Shown piece after piece: positions 16,662 to 24,961 of a DNA stretch of 64,000 bases. The notes beneath the pieces were generated by a model. That model worked only from the letters and a program-made list of their open reading frames with translations, made no database searches and was not told where the DNA came from. Every line of letters starts with the position of its first letter. The stretch's first letter is position 1. The position numbers were made by a program, and so were the translations under genes. The stretch spans positions 248,001 through 312,000 of the forward strand of contig JAEXEN010000038.1 in the NCBI GenBank assembly GCA_023400985.1. Reading direction: 5' to 3'. This DNA is from Bacillota bacterium. GTDB taxonomy: Bacteria; Bacillota; Clostridia; Christensenellales; CAG-138.

Positions 16662-16744
16662 ATTGACCAACCGTTTTGCGGGGTGATACAATAAAAAGGA
16701 GGGGCTAGGTGCACCTCGATTATGGAAAAGGAGCATGTTTTGTT

Positions 16745-17917
16745 ATGGCAAAACGCGCAATTTTGATTGTTCTTGACAGCGTAGGCATCGGCGCGATGCC
16801 CGATGCAGCAGAGTTTGGCGACGTCGGCTCGCATACGCTTGGCAATATCTATAAGGTCCGCGGCCGGCTCGATCTTAAAAACCTCTACGGTCTCGGCCTG
16901 AGCCGCATTACGGATTCGCGCCTCCCCGTGCCCGCGGAGCCAGCGAAAGGCAGCTACGGCAGGGCGGCGGAGGTCACAAAGGCCAAAGATACCACCTGCG
17001 GCCACTGGGAAATGGCGGGCGTCATCATGGACAAGCCCTTCAAAACATTCCCCAGCGGTTTTCCAAAGGAATTCATGGATGAATATGAGAAACGGATCAG
17101 CCGCGGCACGCTGTTTAACGGCGTGGCATCGGGTACTCTCATCATCAACGAACTCGGCGACGAGCATGTGAAGACCGGCAAGCCCATCGTATACACCTCG
17201 GCGGACAGCGTGTTCCAGATTGCGGCGCACGAGGACGTGATACCGCTCGAAGAGCTTTACTCCATGTGCAAAATCGCGCGTGAAATGCTCAATGGCGACT
17301 ACCTTGTGGGCCGCGTGATCGCGCGCCCTTTTCTCGGTACGAGCGGCAACTATACGCGTACCGAGAACCGCCGGGATTACGCTATTCCGCCGGTTTCGGA
17401 GACGATCCTCGATTCTTTGAACGAACGCGGCATACCCACCGTCGCCATCGGCAAGATCGAGGATATTTTCGACCGCCGCGGCATAAGCGTCATCGATCAC
17501 GCGAAGAACAACCATACGGGCTTTGAGGCGACGCTCAAACAGGTGCAGGGCGACAGGGGAGGCCTCATCTTTACCAACCTTGTGGATTTTGATATGCTCT
17601 ATGGGCACCGCAACGATGTGGAGGGCTATGCCTCCGCGCTCGAATGGGTGGATGTGCATCTAAAGCAGCTTCTCGACGCGATGCGCGACGATGATATGCT
17701 TATCATCACCGCCGATCACGGCTGCGACCCGACCACCGTAAGCACCGATCATTCCCGTGAGTACATCCCCGTGGTGGTTTACGGGAAGAAGCTCAAGGCG
17801 GGCGTCGACCTCGGGACGCTAAATAGCTTTGCGGACATCGGCTCCACCGTCCACGAATACCTCACCGGCACCCCGTTTAAGGTGGGCAAGTCGTTTTTAC
17901 CGCTTATCCGCAATTGA
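16745..17917 (+). CDS. deoB: Phosphopentomutase
   Basis: DeoB interconverts (deoxy)ribose 1- and 5-phosphate in nucleoside catabolism. The 390-residue product is an alkaline-phosphatase-fold enzyme: metal-binding LDSVGIGAMPDA (about residues 9-20), DTTCGHWEMAG (about 83-93) with the catalytic Thr, and the C-terminal ITADHGCDPT and TDHSREYIP metal sites. ATG 16745 follows AAAAGGAG; an upstream in-frame GTG at 16709 would add 12 residues without family character. Confidence 0.95.
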   Translation: MAKRAILIVLDSVGIGAMPDAAEFGDVGSHTLGNIYKVRGRLDLKNLYGLGLSRITDSRLPVPAEPAKGSYGRAAEVTKAKDTTCGHWEMAGVIMDKPFKTFPSGFPKEFMDEYEKRISRGTLFNGVASGTLIINELGDEHVKTGKPIVYTSADSVFQIAAHEDVIPLEELYSMCKIAREMLNGDYLVGRVIARPFLGTSGNYTRTENRRDYAIPPVSETILDSLNERGIPTVAIGKIEDIFDRRGISVIDHAKNNHTGFEATLKQVQGDRGGLIFTNLVDFDMLYGHRNDVEGYASALEWVDVHLKQLLDAMRDDDMLIITADHGCDPTTVSTDHSREYIPVVVYGKKLKAGVDLGTLNSFADIGSTVHEYLTGTPFKVGKSFLPLIRN

Positions 17918-17941
17918 TACCTGCTTAAAATGCTGATAAAT

Positions 17942-17994
17942 CTCCCGCGCGGTTAATATACCTGAAGTACAAGATATATGCGCGGGAGGTTTTT
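17942..17994 (+). terminator. Hairpin with T-tract whose 3' arm is also the next gene's SD
   Basis: CTCCCGCGC (17942-17950) pairs with GCGCGGGAG (17980-17988), followed by GTTTTTG and then the ATG at 17997. The 3' arm contains GGGAGG, the ribosome binding site of the following gene. It can therefore end deoB transcription and also hide the SD of the DacF-like gene. Confidence 0.65.
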
Positions 17995-17996
17995 GT

Positions 17997-19148
17997 ATGC
18001 GTAAAAACTATTTCAAAAAATGCGCGGCCGCGCTCGCGGCACTGGTTTTGATTTTTCCCATGGTAACGGCCCAGGCGGTAAACACGCCGGTCGATTTGAG
18101 CAATGTTAAGACCGCTATGATCGCGGAGTCCGTTTCGGGGCAGCTCATCATGGAGAAAAATTCAAAAGAACGGGTAAACGTCGCGGGTTTGACGCGCCTT
18201 CCCTCGCTCCTTCTGGTGTGCGAGCTCATAGACGAGGGGGCGCTCAATCTTTCCGATAAGATCACCGTGAGCGAGGCTGCCGCGGCCGTAAAGGGACCGA
18301 CCGCGTTCGTGGAGCCATATGAAGAAATCGCGGCGAGCGAGCTTTTAAAGGCCGCCGTGATGATCGGTGCGGGCGATGCGGTCTATGCGCTCGCGGAGGC
18401 GGCGACGGGTTCTGCAGAGGTGTTTGTGGAACGGCTCAACGAGCGGCTCCATGAACTTAATATCGACGTAAGCTATACGAACATCACCGGCGACGGTGTG
18501 CTTTTAAACGCCTCGGATCTTGCAATCCTGGGCTGCGAAGCCGTAAAGAGCGAAGCGTTTCGCAATTACGCCACCCTCTATATGGATGGGATCACGCATG
18601 AAAACGGCTCTTCCACGGAGCTTGTCAACTCCAACCGCCTCATCAGAAGCACGACCGGCTGCCTGGGCGTCGGCACGGGTTCCTCCGATTCGGCGGGCTA
18701 CTGCGGCATATTCTTTGTACAGCGGGGAGAAACTGCCTACGTTTGCGCGCTGACGGGTGCGCCGAATTCTTCCGCGCGGTTCTCGATAGCGCAGTCTATG
18801 ATCGAATACGCTTTCGGCGCGTATAAGACCGTCACGCTTGCGAGGGCGGGGGAGATCCTTGTGGAAGACATCCCCGTAAAGGGCGGTGCGGAACTGTCCG
18901 TGAACCTTGCCGCCAAAGACGACAGCGTGCTTCTTCTCAAGCAGAACGAGGAATACTCGGAAAGGCGGGAAATCCCCGAAACGCTCTATGCGCCGCTCAC
19001 CGCGGACGCGGTGGCGGGGACGATCGAATATCTGGACGAAAACGGCAACCTCATCGCGGTAGTGGAGCTCGTGCCGCAGAGGGACGTGATGCAGGCGGGG
19101 CTCGGGGATTTCATGCGGCTGATGTTTTTGGGCTTCCTGCACGCGTGA
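17997..19148 (+). CDS. DacF-like D-Ala-D-Ala carboxypeptidase homologue with all catalytic motifs lost (pseudoenzyme)
   Basis: A 383-residue protein with an N-terminal signal peptide (cleavage near AQA, residue 26), the SxxK peptidase-fold domain of low-mass penicillin-binding proteins (about 32-275), and a C-terminal beta domain and amphipathic tail as in DacF/DacA. The three active-site motifs are all changed: SxxK is G64-L-T-R67, SxN is G124-A-G126, and KTG is G226-T-G. The fold-defining neighbours (EKNSKE, DAVYALAEAATG, SAGYCG) remain. It should not acylate penicillin or cleave peptides, so a binding or regulatory role is likelier. An intact paralogue lies at 22330. Confidence 0.85.
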   Translation: MRKNYFKKCAAALAALVLIFPMVTAQAVNTPVDLSNVKTAMIAESVSGQLIMEKNSKERVNVAGLTRLPSLLLVCELIDEGALNLSDKITVSEAAAAVKGPTAFVEPYEEIAASELLKAAVMIGAGDAVYALAEAATGSAEVFVERLNERLHELNIDVSYTNITGDGVLLNASDLAILGCEAVKSEAFRNYATLYMDGITHENGSSTELVNSNRLIRSTTGCLGVGTGSSDSAGYCGIFFVQRGETAYVCALTGAPNSSARFSIAQSMIEYAFGAYKTVTLARAGEILVEDIPVKGGAELSVNLAAKDDSVLLLKQNEEYSERREIPETLYAPLTADAVAGTIEYLDENGNLIAVVELVPQRDVMQAGLGDFMRLMFLGFLHA

Positions 19149-19196
19149 CGAACCTGTGAAGACGCTGAAAAAACATGCGGACTGCCCGCTATCGGC

Positions 19197-19225
19197 TTGC
19201 CTGCTTGGGGCGGGCAGCGTATAAT
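19197..19225 (+). promoter_or_regulatory. Candidate vegetative promoter
   Basis: TATAAT (19220-19225) with TTGCCT 17 bp upstream precedes the M50 protease gene. CTGCCCGC and GCGGGCAG (about 19182 and 19210) form an inverted repeat spanning the -35 region. Confidence 0.5.
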
Positions 19226-19253
19226 AATGGAAAACGGCACGGGAGAAATACGA

Positions 19254-19907
19254 ATGCTTGCAAACCTGTTCAGTGCGGAATCGCTGAAGCTTATGCTTTT
19301 TAGGATCCCCGCGATTATGATCGCGCTTTCGTTTCACGAATTCGCGCATGCTTACGCTGCCTATAAAAAGGGTGATCCCACGGCCTATAACCTCGGACGC
19401 ATGACGCTCAACCCCCTTCGCCATGTGGATCCGCTCGGCATTTTGATGCTTCTTTTGGTGGGGTTCGGCTGGGCAAAGCCCGTACCCATCAACCCGAGGA
19501 ACTTCCGCAACATCCGCCGCGATGAGATCATCGTATCGCTCGCGGGCGTGTTTACGAACTTTGTGCTCGCGTTTTTATCCACGGGCGTTTTCATTTTGGT
19601 CGGTTCCGTGTTCCAAGTCCAAAACGAGATCGTTATGGGCCTGTTGTGGCCGCTCATCTCGATCAACTTGGGCCTTTGCTTTTTTAACCTCATCCCTATT
19701 CCGCCGCTCGATGGCTACCATGTGCTGGAAAACCTGCTCATCCGCTGGGTGCGCCCGAGCTTTTGGGTGACTTTCGAGCGCTATGGCAACTTCATCTTGA
19801 TCCTGCTCCTCATCACGGGTGCGCTGACGGGCGTGCTTTCCAGTATCATAACGGCGGTTTGGAACGGGTTCGTTGCCTTTTACGGGCTGATCTTCGGGTT
19901 GCTCTGA
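19254..19907 (+). CDS. Site-2 protease family (M50) membrane metalloprotease
   Basis: An intramembrane zinc protease of the YwhC-like M50 group. The 217-residue product has about five to six membrane segments, the zinc-binding HEFAH motif (about residues 29-33) within the second segment, a conserved NP-containing loop (LNPLRHVDPLG), and the second metal site in NLIPIPPLDGYHV (about 147-159). ATG 19254 follows GGGAGA. It lies one base from scpA, an arrangement seen in many Clostridia. Substrate unknown. Confidence 0.88.
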   Translation: MLANLFSAESLKLMLFRIPAIMIALSFHEFAHAYAAYKKGDPTAYNLGRMTLNPLRHVDPLGILMLLLVGFGWAKPVPINPRNFRNIRRDEIIVSLAGVFTNFVLAFLSTGVFILVGSVFQVQNEIVMGLLWPLISINLGLCFFNLIPIPPLDGYHVLENLLIRWVRPSFWVTFERYGNFILILLLITGALTGVLSSIITAVWNGFVAFYGLIFGLL

Positions 19908-19908
19908 T

Positions 19909-20664
19909 ATGTATGAGGTGCGTTTAAAGCAGTTTGAAGGGCCGCTCGACCTTTTGCTCCACCTGATCGAGAAGGCCGAGGTGGATATCAAGGATATCTT
20001 CATCTCCGAAATCACCTCGCAGTACCTCGACTATATGCGCGAGGTGGACGAGCTCGATATGGAAACGGCCAGCGAATTTATCGCTATGGCGGCAAACATC
20101 GTGTACATCAAGTCGCGCTCGCTCTTGCCAAAGCCCCCCAAGGAGGACGACGAGGAGGACCCGGAGCAGGCGCTTATCCGCCAGCTTACGGAGTATCGCG
20201 CCTTCAAGCAGGCCAGCGCCATGCTCGAGGAGCTTACGAAGAGAACGCAGGGAATGTATACCCGCCTCCCGGAGGAGTTCGTTCTGCCGCCGCAGGAGAT
20301 CATCCTTACCGAATCCTCCGCGGACGAGCTTCGGATAGCGTTCCTTTCGGTTTTAAACCGCGATCATCCAAACGAGCCCATAAGCCCGCTCGCCCAGCAT
20401 GTAAGCGCCGACCGCTTTACCGTGCGCACGCAGCTTGCGAAAATACGCTGCCTCCTTGCTCAAAAGAATACCATGCGCTTTGAGGATCTGTTCGAAGCGG
20501 GTTCCGCCAAACTGGAGCGAATCGTTACCTTTATGGCGCTATTGGAAATGCTGATGTACGGCGAAATACGCCTTAAGCAGCGCGCCCCGTTCGAGCCCAT
20601 CACGCTGATCGCGGGGAAACTTCTCGAGAATGATTCCGATATCGAATACACCGACGAACAATAG
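19909..20664 (+). CDS. scpA: Segregation and condensation protein A
   Basis: ScpA is the kleisin subunit that bridges SMC heads in chromosome condensation. The 251-residue product has the N-terminal signature FEGPLDLLLHLIEKAEVDI (about residues 8-26), an acidic central linker (PKEDDEEDPEQ, about 78-90) and a C-terminal winged helix with FMALLEMLMYGEIRLKQ. It starts one base after the M50 gene and ends 11 bases before scpB. Confidence 0.96.
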   Translation: MYEVRLKQFEGPLDLLLHLIEKAEVDIKDIFISEITSQYLDYMREVDELDMETASEFIAMAANIVYIKSRSLLPKPPKEDDEEDPEQALIRQLTEYRAFKQASAMLEELTKRTQGMYTRLPEEFVLPPQEIILTESSADELRIAFLSVLNRDHPNEPISPLAQHVSADRFTVRTQLAKIRCLLAQKNTMRFEDLFEAGSAKLERIVTFMALLEMLMYGEIRLKQRAPFEPITLIAGKLLENDSDIEYTDEQ

Positions 20665-20675
20665 AGGTGCTTCCT

Positions 20676-21230
20676 ATGGGCTACGACGAGCGAATTTCCG
20701 CAATCGAATGTATTTTGTTTGTTTCCGGGGAGCCGATCTCGATCGTGCAGCTCCAGCGTGCGCTCGACGTTACGCAGATAGAGATCGTTCACCTGCTCGA
20801 TACGATGGAGGTCCTTTACAAAAGCGAGGAGCGCGGGATACTGATCTATCGCACGGAGGAGACCGTTCAGCTTGTTTCCAACCGGAAATACGCGGACTAT
20901 GTGGAGGAGCTTTTACAGCCCGCGCAAACGAAAACCTTCTCGCAGGCGATGCTGGAAACGCTTTCCATCGTTGCCTACCGCCAGCCGGTAACGCGTGCGG
21001 AGATCGAAGCGGTGCGCGGCGTGCGCTGCGAATATTCGGTGAGCCAGCTCATCAAGCTCGGCCTCATTCAGGAGCTCGGGCGCAAGGACGCCGTGGGGCG
21101 GCCGATGCTGTTTGGCACGACCGATACTTTTCTCAGGCAGTTCGGCATTTCTTCCGTGAAGGATCTTCCCCTCTACGAGACCTACCTCAAAGAAGAAGAG
21201 GAAAGCGGGGATGAAACGCGCCCCGCTTGA
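20676..21230 (+). CDS. scpB: Segregation and condensation protein B
   Basis: ScpB dimers bind ScpA in the SMC complex. The 184-residue product has two winged-helix domains: ISAIECILFVSGEPISI near the N-terminus and SQAMLETLSIVAYRQPVTRAEIEAVRGV (about 88-115, within which the family signature falls), followed by GLIQELGRKDAVGRPMLFGTT. ATG 20676 is preferred over an in-frame GTG nine bases upstream, which overlaps the SD AGAGGTG. Confidence 0.96.
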   Translation: MGYDERISAIECILFVSGEPISIVQLQRALDVTQIEIVHLLDTMEVLYKSEERGILIYRTEETVQLVSNRKYADYVEELLQPAQTKTFSQAMLETLSIVAYRQPVTRAEIEAVRGVRCEYSVSQLIKLGLIQELGRKDAVGRPMLFGTTDTFLRQFGISSVKDLPLYETYLKEEEESGDETRPA

Positions 21231-21285
21231 TAGATTTCCGTTTTTTTGCCAAAACTAAGAGCCGTACGCACGTTTGGAGGGCGTT

Positions 21286-21894
21286 ATGGCTCTTTTTATT
21301 TTGTTTGAAGTTTTGATATTCATCGTCGTGGGACTTCTTATACCCATGCGGCTTCGCGTCTCTGCGTGTGTCGATACATTCCGCCCGTCCTTTTCTGCGG
21401 AGCTCGACTTTTTTTACCGCTTATTCAAGCTAAGGATAAACGGCTTTCTGAACTGTTCGCCGCTTTTTCATGCGGAGCTTTGGCTCTCCGTGAATGGAAA
21501 ACCCTATAAACGCATATCTGCTGAGCCAAAAAAGAAAAAACCCCGACACAGGCGGCCCGGCGCGACGAACACGATCCTACGCGCGGTTTTACGCGGCGGC
21601 ACGGCGGAAACGCTTCGCGTGCGCTGCAAAGTGGGTATTGCGGAGGATGCGTACCATACGGTGCTCGTCTGCGGGGTATTGCGCATCTTTTTTAACGCGC
21701 TTATGGCGCTTTTTCACCTCAAAAGCGCTGCGGTTTCCGTGACGCCGGATTTCAAAGCGCCCGTATTTTGGCTGAAAGTGGAAGGCATATTAACAATTCA
21801 TTCCACGCAAATTATAGGTGCCGTGCTCGAACGCGGTTTAAAAAGGCAGAGAAAAAAGCACAAGGAAGGGAATCAAAATGTCGCATCCCATTGA
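21286..21894 (+). CDS. DUF2953 family membrane-associated protein
   Basis: A 202-residue protein with one N-terminal membrane segment (about residues 1-22) and a soluble remainder with alternating beta strands and a basic centre (EPKKKKPRHRR). Length, topology and position directly before ytfJ match DUF2953 proteins in Clostridia. Function is unknown, but the family goes with spore formers. ATG 21286 follows TGGAGGG. It overlaps ytfJ by 17 bases. Confidence 0.8.
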   Translation: MALFILFEVLIFIVVGLLIPMRLRVSACVDTFRPSFSAELDFFYRLFKLRINGFLNCSPLFHAELWLSVNGKPYKRISAEPKKKKPRHRRPGATNTILRAVLRGGTAETLRVRCKVGIAEDAYHTVLVCGVLRIFFNALMALFHLKSAAVSVTPDFKAPVFWLKVEGILTIHSTQIIGAVLERGLKRQRKKHKEGNQNVASH

Positions 21895-22330
21895 GAACAT
21901 CATGCGCAGCACCATGGAACAAATTAAGGAAATGGTGGACGTCAATACCATCGTTGGCAACCCCATCATCACGGGAAAGGAGACGGTGATCCTGCCCGTT
22001 TCCAAGGTAAGCCTCGGCTTCCTTTCGGGCGGCGGCGAATACTGCGCCTCAAGCGCGCCCGTCAAAAAATCCGGCAGCGAGCTCGACGGCGAAGCCAGAA
22101 TGCCGTTTGCGGGCACCTCCGTGGCCGGCATGAGCATCACGCCCATCGCATTCCTCTCCGTGGCCGACGGCAAGGTGAAGGTGCTCCCGGCACAGTTCAA
22201 TACCACCATCGACAGGGCCATCGAGATCATACCCGAATCCATCTGCATGGTGGGCAAGGTGATCGGCGACGCCTGCTGCAAAGCCGAGAGCAAGGACGAT
22301 CTTTTTGACGAAGAAGATCTGAGCGACTGA
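21878..22330 (+). CDS. ytfJ: GerW/YtfJ family spore protein
   Basis: A 150-residue protein with the YtfJ pattern: IENIMRSTMEQIKEMVDVNTIVG at the N-terminus, then VILPVSKVSLGFLSGGGEY (about residues 38-56), a Gly-rich segment, and GMSITPIAFLSV. YtfJ/GerW is a forespore protein tied to germination in Bacillus. The SD is AAGGAAGGG before ATG 21878. Its stop overlaps the dacF start by one base, suggesting co-expression during sporulation. Confidence 0.93.
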   Translation: MSHPIENIMRSTMEQIKEMVDVNTIVGNPIITGKETVILPVSKVSLGFLSGGGEYCASSAPVKKSGSELDGEARMPFAGTSVAGMSITPIAFLSVADGKVKVLPAQFNTTIDRAIEIIPESICMVGKVIGDACCKAESKDDLFDEEDLSD

Positions 22331-23460
22331 TGCGCACAGCCGTAAAAAAAATCTTATGCATCCTGAGTGCGCTTATGCTGCTGCCCTGGTTTCCGGCCCC
22401 GGCTCTCGCCGACGAGCCGAAAACGGGGGCGGCGGCCGCCGCCTTGCTCGAAGTGAATACGGGCAAGGTGCTCTATGCAAAGGATGCGGACAAAAAGCTG
22501 CCTATGGCAAGCACCACCAAGGTGATGACCGCTGTTTTGACGCTGGAACGTTGTGCCCTTTCAGAGATGGTCACCGTTACAAAGGAGGCCTACGGCACGG
22601 AGGGCTCCAGCGTCTATCTGGAGCTCGGCGAAAAGCTGAGCGTGGAGGACCTGCTTTACGGGTTGATGCTCGCCTCGGGAAACGATGCGGCGGTTGCGCT
22701 CGCCGTGCACATGGCGGGCAGTGTGGAGGCGTTTGCAGACCTTATGAACGCGAAGGCAGTGGAAATAGGCGCGCTCAATACGCATTTTGTGACGCCGAAC
22801 GGCCTACATAACGACGGCCACTACACTACGGCCTACGACCTCGCGCTGATCTCCGCTTATGCGCTCAAGAACGAAGGCTTTCGTACGGTCGTGGGGACGA
22901 CCTACCACCGGACGACCACCGGAAACCTCCAAAGGACCTTCAAAAACAAAAACAAGCTGCTTTGGCAATACGAGGGCGGAAATGGCATTAAGACGGGCTA
23001 TACGAAAGCTGCGGGGAAATGCCTCTGCTTTGCCGCGCAGCGCGACGGGATGCAGCTTGTAGGCGTGGTGCTCAACTGCCCCGATACGTTCAACGCCGCC
23101 ATGAACATCCTCAATTACGGTTTTTCCCATTATGAAATGAAAAGGGCGGTCGCCGCGGGCGACGTGATCGCGCGCGCGCGGGTATTGGGGGGCAAAAAAA
23201 ACGTGTTGGAACTTGTCGTTAACGAAGATATAATGATACCTGTGGAGAAAGGCAGCAACCCGGTCTTAAGGTCGTGCATCGCAATCGACGAAGGGATACG
23301 CGCTCCCATACGCGCAGGCGACAAGCTCGGCGTATTGGAACTGTACGACGAAGGGGGCGAGAAGCTCCTTTCCGCATGGCCGCTCGTGGCAAAAGACAAC
23401 GTGGAAGCGGCGGACTTCGGGTTCTATCTCGACAAGCTGTTCGGACGCTGGGCGGCATAG
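22330..23460 (+). CDS. dacF: D-alanyl-D-alanine carboxypeptidase (DacF-type penicillin-binding protein)
   Basis: Trims terminal D-Ala from peptidoglycan stems. The 376-residue product has a signal peptide (cleavage near ALA, residue 27) and a complete active site: Ser61-T-T-Lys64, Ser116-G-Asn118 and Lys221-T-G. A C-terminal beta domain and amphipathic helix follow. The neighbourhood with ytfJ suggests a sporulation role (spore cortex), as for DacF. Compare the catalytically dead paralogue at 17997. Confidence 0.94.
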   Translation: MRTAVKKILCILSALMLLPWFPAPALADEPKTGAAAAALLEVNTGKVLYAKDADKKLPMASTTKVMTAVLTLERCALSEMVTVTKEAYGTEGSSVYLELGEKLSVEDLLYGLMLASGNDAAVALAVHMAGSVEAFADLMNAKAVEIGALNTHFVTPNGLHNDGHYTTAYDLALISAYALKNEGFRTVVGTTYHRTTTGNLQRTFKNKNKLLWQYEGGNGIKTGYTKAAGKCLCFAAQRDGMQLVGVVLNCPDTFNAAMNILNYGFSHYEMKRAVAAGDVIARARVLGGKKNVLELVVNEDIMIPVEKGSNPVLRSCIAIDEGIRAPIRAGDKLGVLELYDEGGEKLLSAWPLVAKDNVEAADFGFYLDKLFGRWAA

Positions 23461-23491
23461 GATTTAAGGGCAGTTAAGGTATGTCTTTTGC

Positions 23492-23513
23492 GGCGGGATG
23501 CAAGCATCCCGCC
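23492..23513. repeat. Short perfect palindrome
   Basis: GGCGGGATGC and GCATCCCGCC are separated by two bases. It is followed by CTACTTA rather than a T-tract, so it resembles a REP-like intergenic palindrome more than a terminator. It lies between dacF and the pseudouridine synthase gene. Confidence 0.6.
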
Positions 23514-23540
23514 CTACTTAAAAACAAAGGTGGGGGTTCC

Positions 23541-24263
23541 ATGCGTTTGCAAAAATTCATGGCTGAGGCAGGGGTCGCGTCGCGCCGCAGGTGCGAAGAG
23601 ATGATTCTGGAGGGGCGGGTGAGCGTCAATGGCGCAAGCGTAGTGCTGGGCGCGCAGGTGGACCCGGAGAAAGACGAAGTGCTGCTCGACGGCCAAAGGC
23701 TTAAGCTCGTTTCGGAGCGCGTGGTGATCGCCCTCAACAAGCCGCGCGGCGTTTTTTGCACCGCAAGCGATCCCGAGGGGCGCAGGACCGTAATGGATTA
23801 CTTTAAGGATATCCCATACCGCCTCTACCATGTGGGGAGGCTTGACTGCGACTCCGAAGGGCTTCTTTTTATGACCAACGACGGGGAGCTTGCCTATAAG
23901 CTGATGCACCCCAAGTTCCAAATCGAAAAGACCTACTATGCGGTAGCCGACGGCGTCCTCACCAACGACGAGGCGCATGCCTTGGAAAACGGCGTTCTTT
24001 TGGAGGATGGCATGACCGCGCCCGCCAAAATGAAGCCGGCGGCGCAGCGATATGAGGGCGGCACCGCGTTTTTTCTTACCATCCACGAGGGGCGCAACCG
24101 CCAGGTGAGGCGCATGCTGGCCGCGGTAGGGCATAGGACGCTTCTTTTACGGCGCGTACGCGTGGGCAATGTTGAACTCGGCGGCTTAAAGACCGGACAA
24201 TGGCGCTATCTGGGCCCGGAGGAGATAGAAGCCTTGGAAGATATCCTCAACGGCGCGGATTGA
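23541..24263 (+). CDS. rluB: rRNA pseudouridine synthase, RsuA/RluB family
   Basis: Isomerises uridine in rRNA. The 240-residue product has an N-terminal S4 domain (RLQKFMAEAGVASRRRCEEMI, about residues 2-22) and the synthase domain with the catalytic Asp in VGRLDCDSEGLLFMTNDGEL (about 98-117) and the C-terminal EGRNRQVRRMLAAVGH motif. ATG 23541 starts exactly at the S4 domain; upstream in-frame codons run through a palindrome. RluB versus RsuA specificity cannot be decided from the sequence; B. subtilis has RluB next to scpAB/dacB-type genes. Confidence 0.9.
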   Translation: MRLQKFMAEAGVASRRRCEEMILEGRVSVNGASVVLGAQVDPEKDEVLLDGQRLKLVSERVVIALNKPRGVFCTASDPEGRRTVMDYFKDIPYRLYHVGRLDCDSEGLLFMTNDGELAYKLMHPKFQIEKTYYAVADGVLTNDEAHALENGVLLEDGMTAPAKMKPAAQRYEGGTAFFLTIHEGRNRQVRRMLAAVGHRTLLLRRVRVGNVELGGLKTGQWRYLGPEEIEALEDILNGAD

Positions 24264-24436
24264 CCGCGCTTTTTTAAAAATTTTGGAAGATGCTTGCAGG
24301 AAAAATGAAGGATACAGCGAATATGAGAAATTGGGCTTATTTGAGGGAAGTATTCTTTCAAATCGTCGCTTATTTACAACGCTTATATTATAGACCTAAC
24401 AATAAGCTTATCTTATGAGAAGGGAGGCGTTCCTAT

Positions 24437-24940
24437 TTGACAATTGACATTTGGCTGGCTATCGCGCTTATCGCTGCCGCATTTATCATCGGTTTTTTGC
24501 TCGGCCGTAAAGGAAAAACAAAGACCGTCCCGGTTAAAAGCGAATTCAACACGGAGAGCCGGCCGGAAGAAACCGGCATAGCGGCGCCTGCGCGGGTGTC
24601 CGATGCACCGGATATTTCGGACCGCGGCAAATTCGACGCTGCAATCGCCGCGGCGATCGCGTCGTATATGGGATCGGAAGTCGCGGGCCTTCGCATCCGT
24701 TCCGTAAAGCCGCTTTCACGCGTAGCCCTGCGGCAGCCCATGGTAGCGGCCATGAGCGCGGCGATCGCGACGCATATGGGTACGGATGTGTCCGCGCTTC
24801 GCATCCACTCTATTCGGCCCATCGGAGCCGCACCGGTAAACAGGCAGCAGATGGTCGCTGCGATCTCGGCGGCGATCGCCACCGCCATGAACACGGAGAC
24901 AGACGGCCTACGCATACGAAGCATTAAAAAAATATCTTAA
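24437..24940 (+). CDS. OadG-like small membrane subunit with triplicated C-terminal motif
   Basis: A 167-residue protein starting at TTG behind GGGAGG. Residues about 4-22 form one membrane helix ending in the basic patch GRKGKTK. The rest holds three copies of a roughly 35-residue unit: AAIAAAIASYMG...GLRIRSVKPL, AAMSAAIATHMG...ALRIHSIRPI and AAISAAIATAMN...GLRIRSIKKI. Sodium-pumping decarboxylase gamma subunits usually have one such helix-plus-strand unit. It is followed at 21 bases by the biotin carrier gene, supporting a decarboxylase-complex role. The repetition is unusual. Confidence 0.7.
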   Translation: MTIDIWLAIALIAAAFIIGFLLGRKGKTKTVPVKSEFNTESRPEETGIAAPARVSDAPDISDRGKFDAAIAAAIASYMGSEVAGLRIRSVKPLSRVALRQPMVAAMSAAIATHMGTDVSALRIHSIRPIGAAPVNRQQMVAAISAAIATAMNTETDGLRIRSIKKIS

Positions 24941-24961
24941 TTCGATGAAGGAGGTACTCTC

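Noticed and set aside
23492..23513. A terminator after dacF
   Set aside because: Perfect palindrome but with a two-base loop and no T-tract; listed as a palindromic repeat.
24264..24436. A clear promoter for the decarboxylase operon
   Set aside because: The region is AT-rich with TATTAT-like hexamers, but no -35/-10 pair with acceptable spacing could be settled on.
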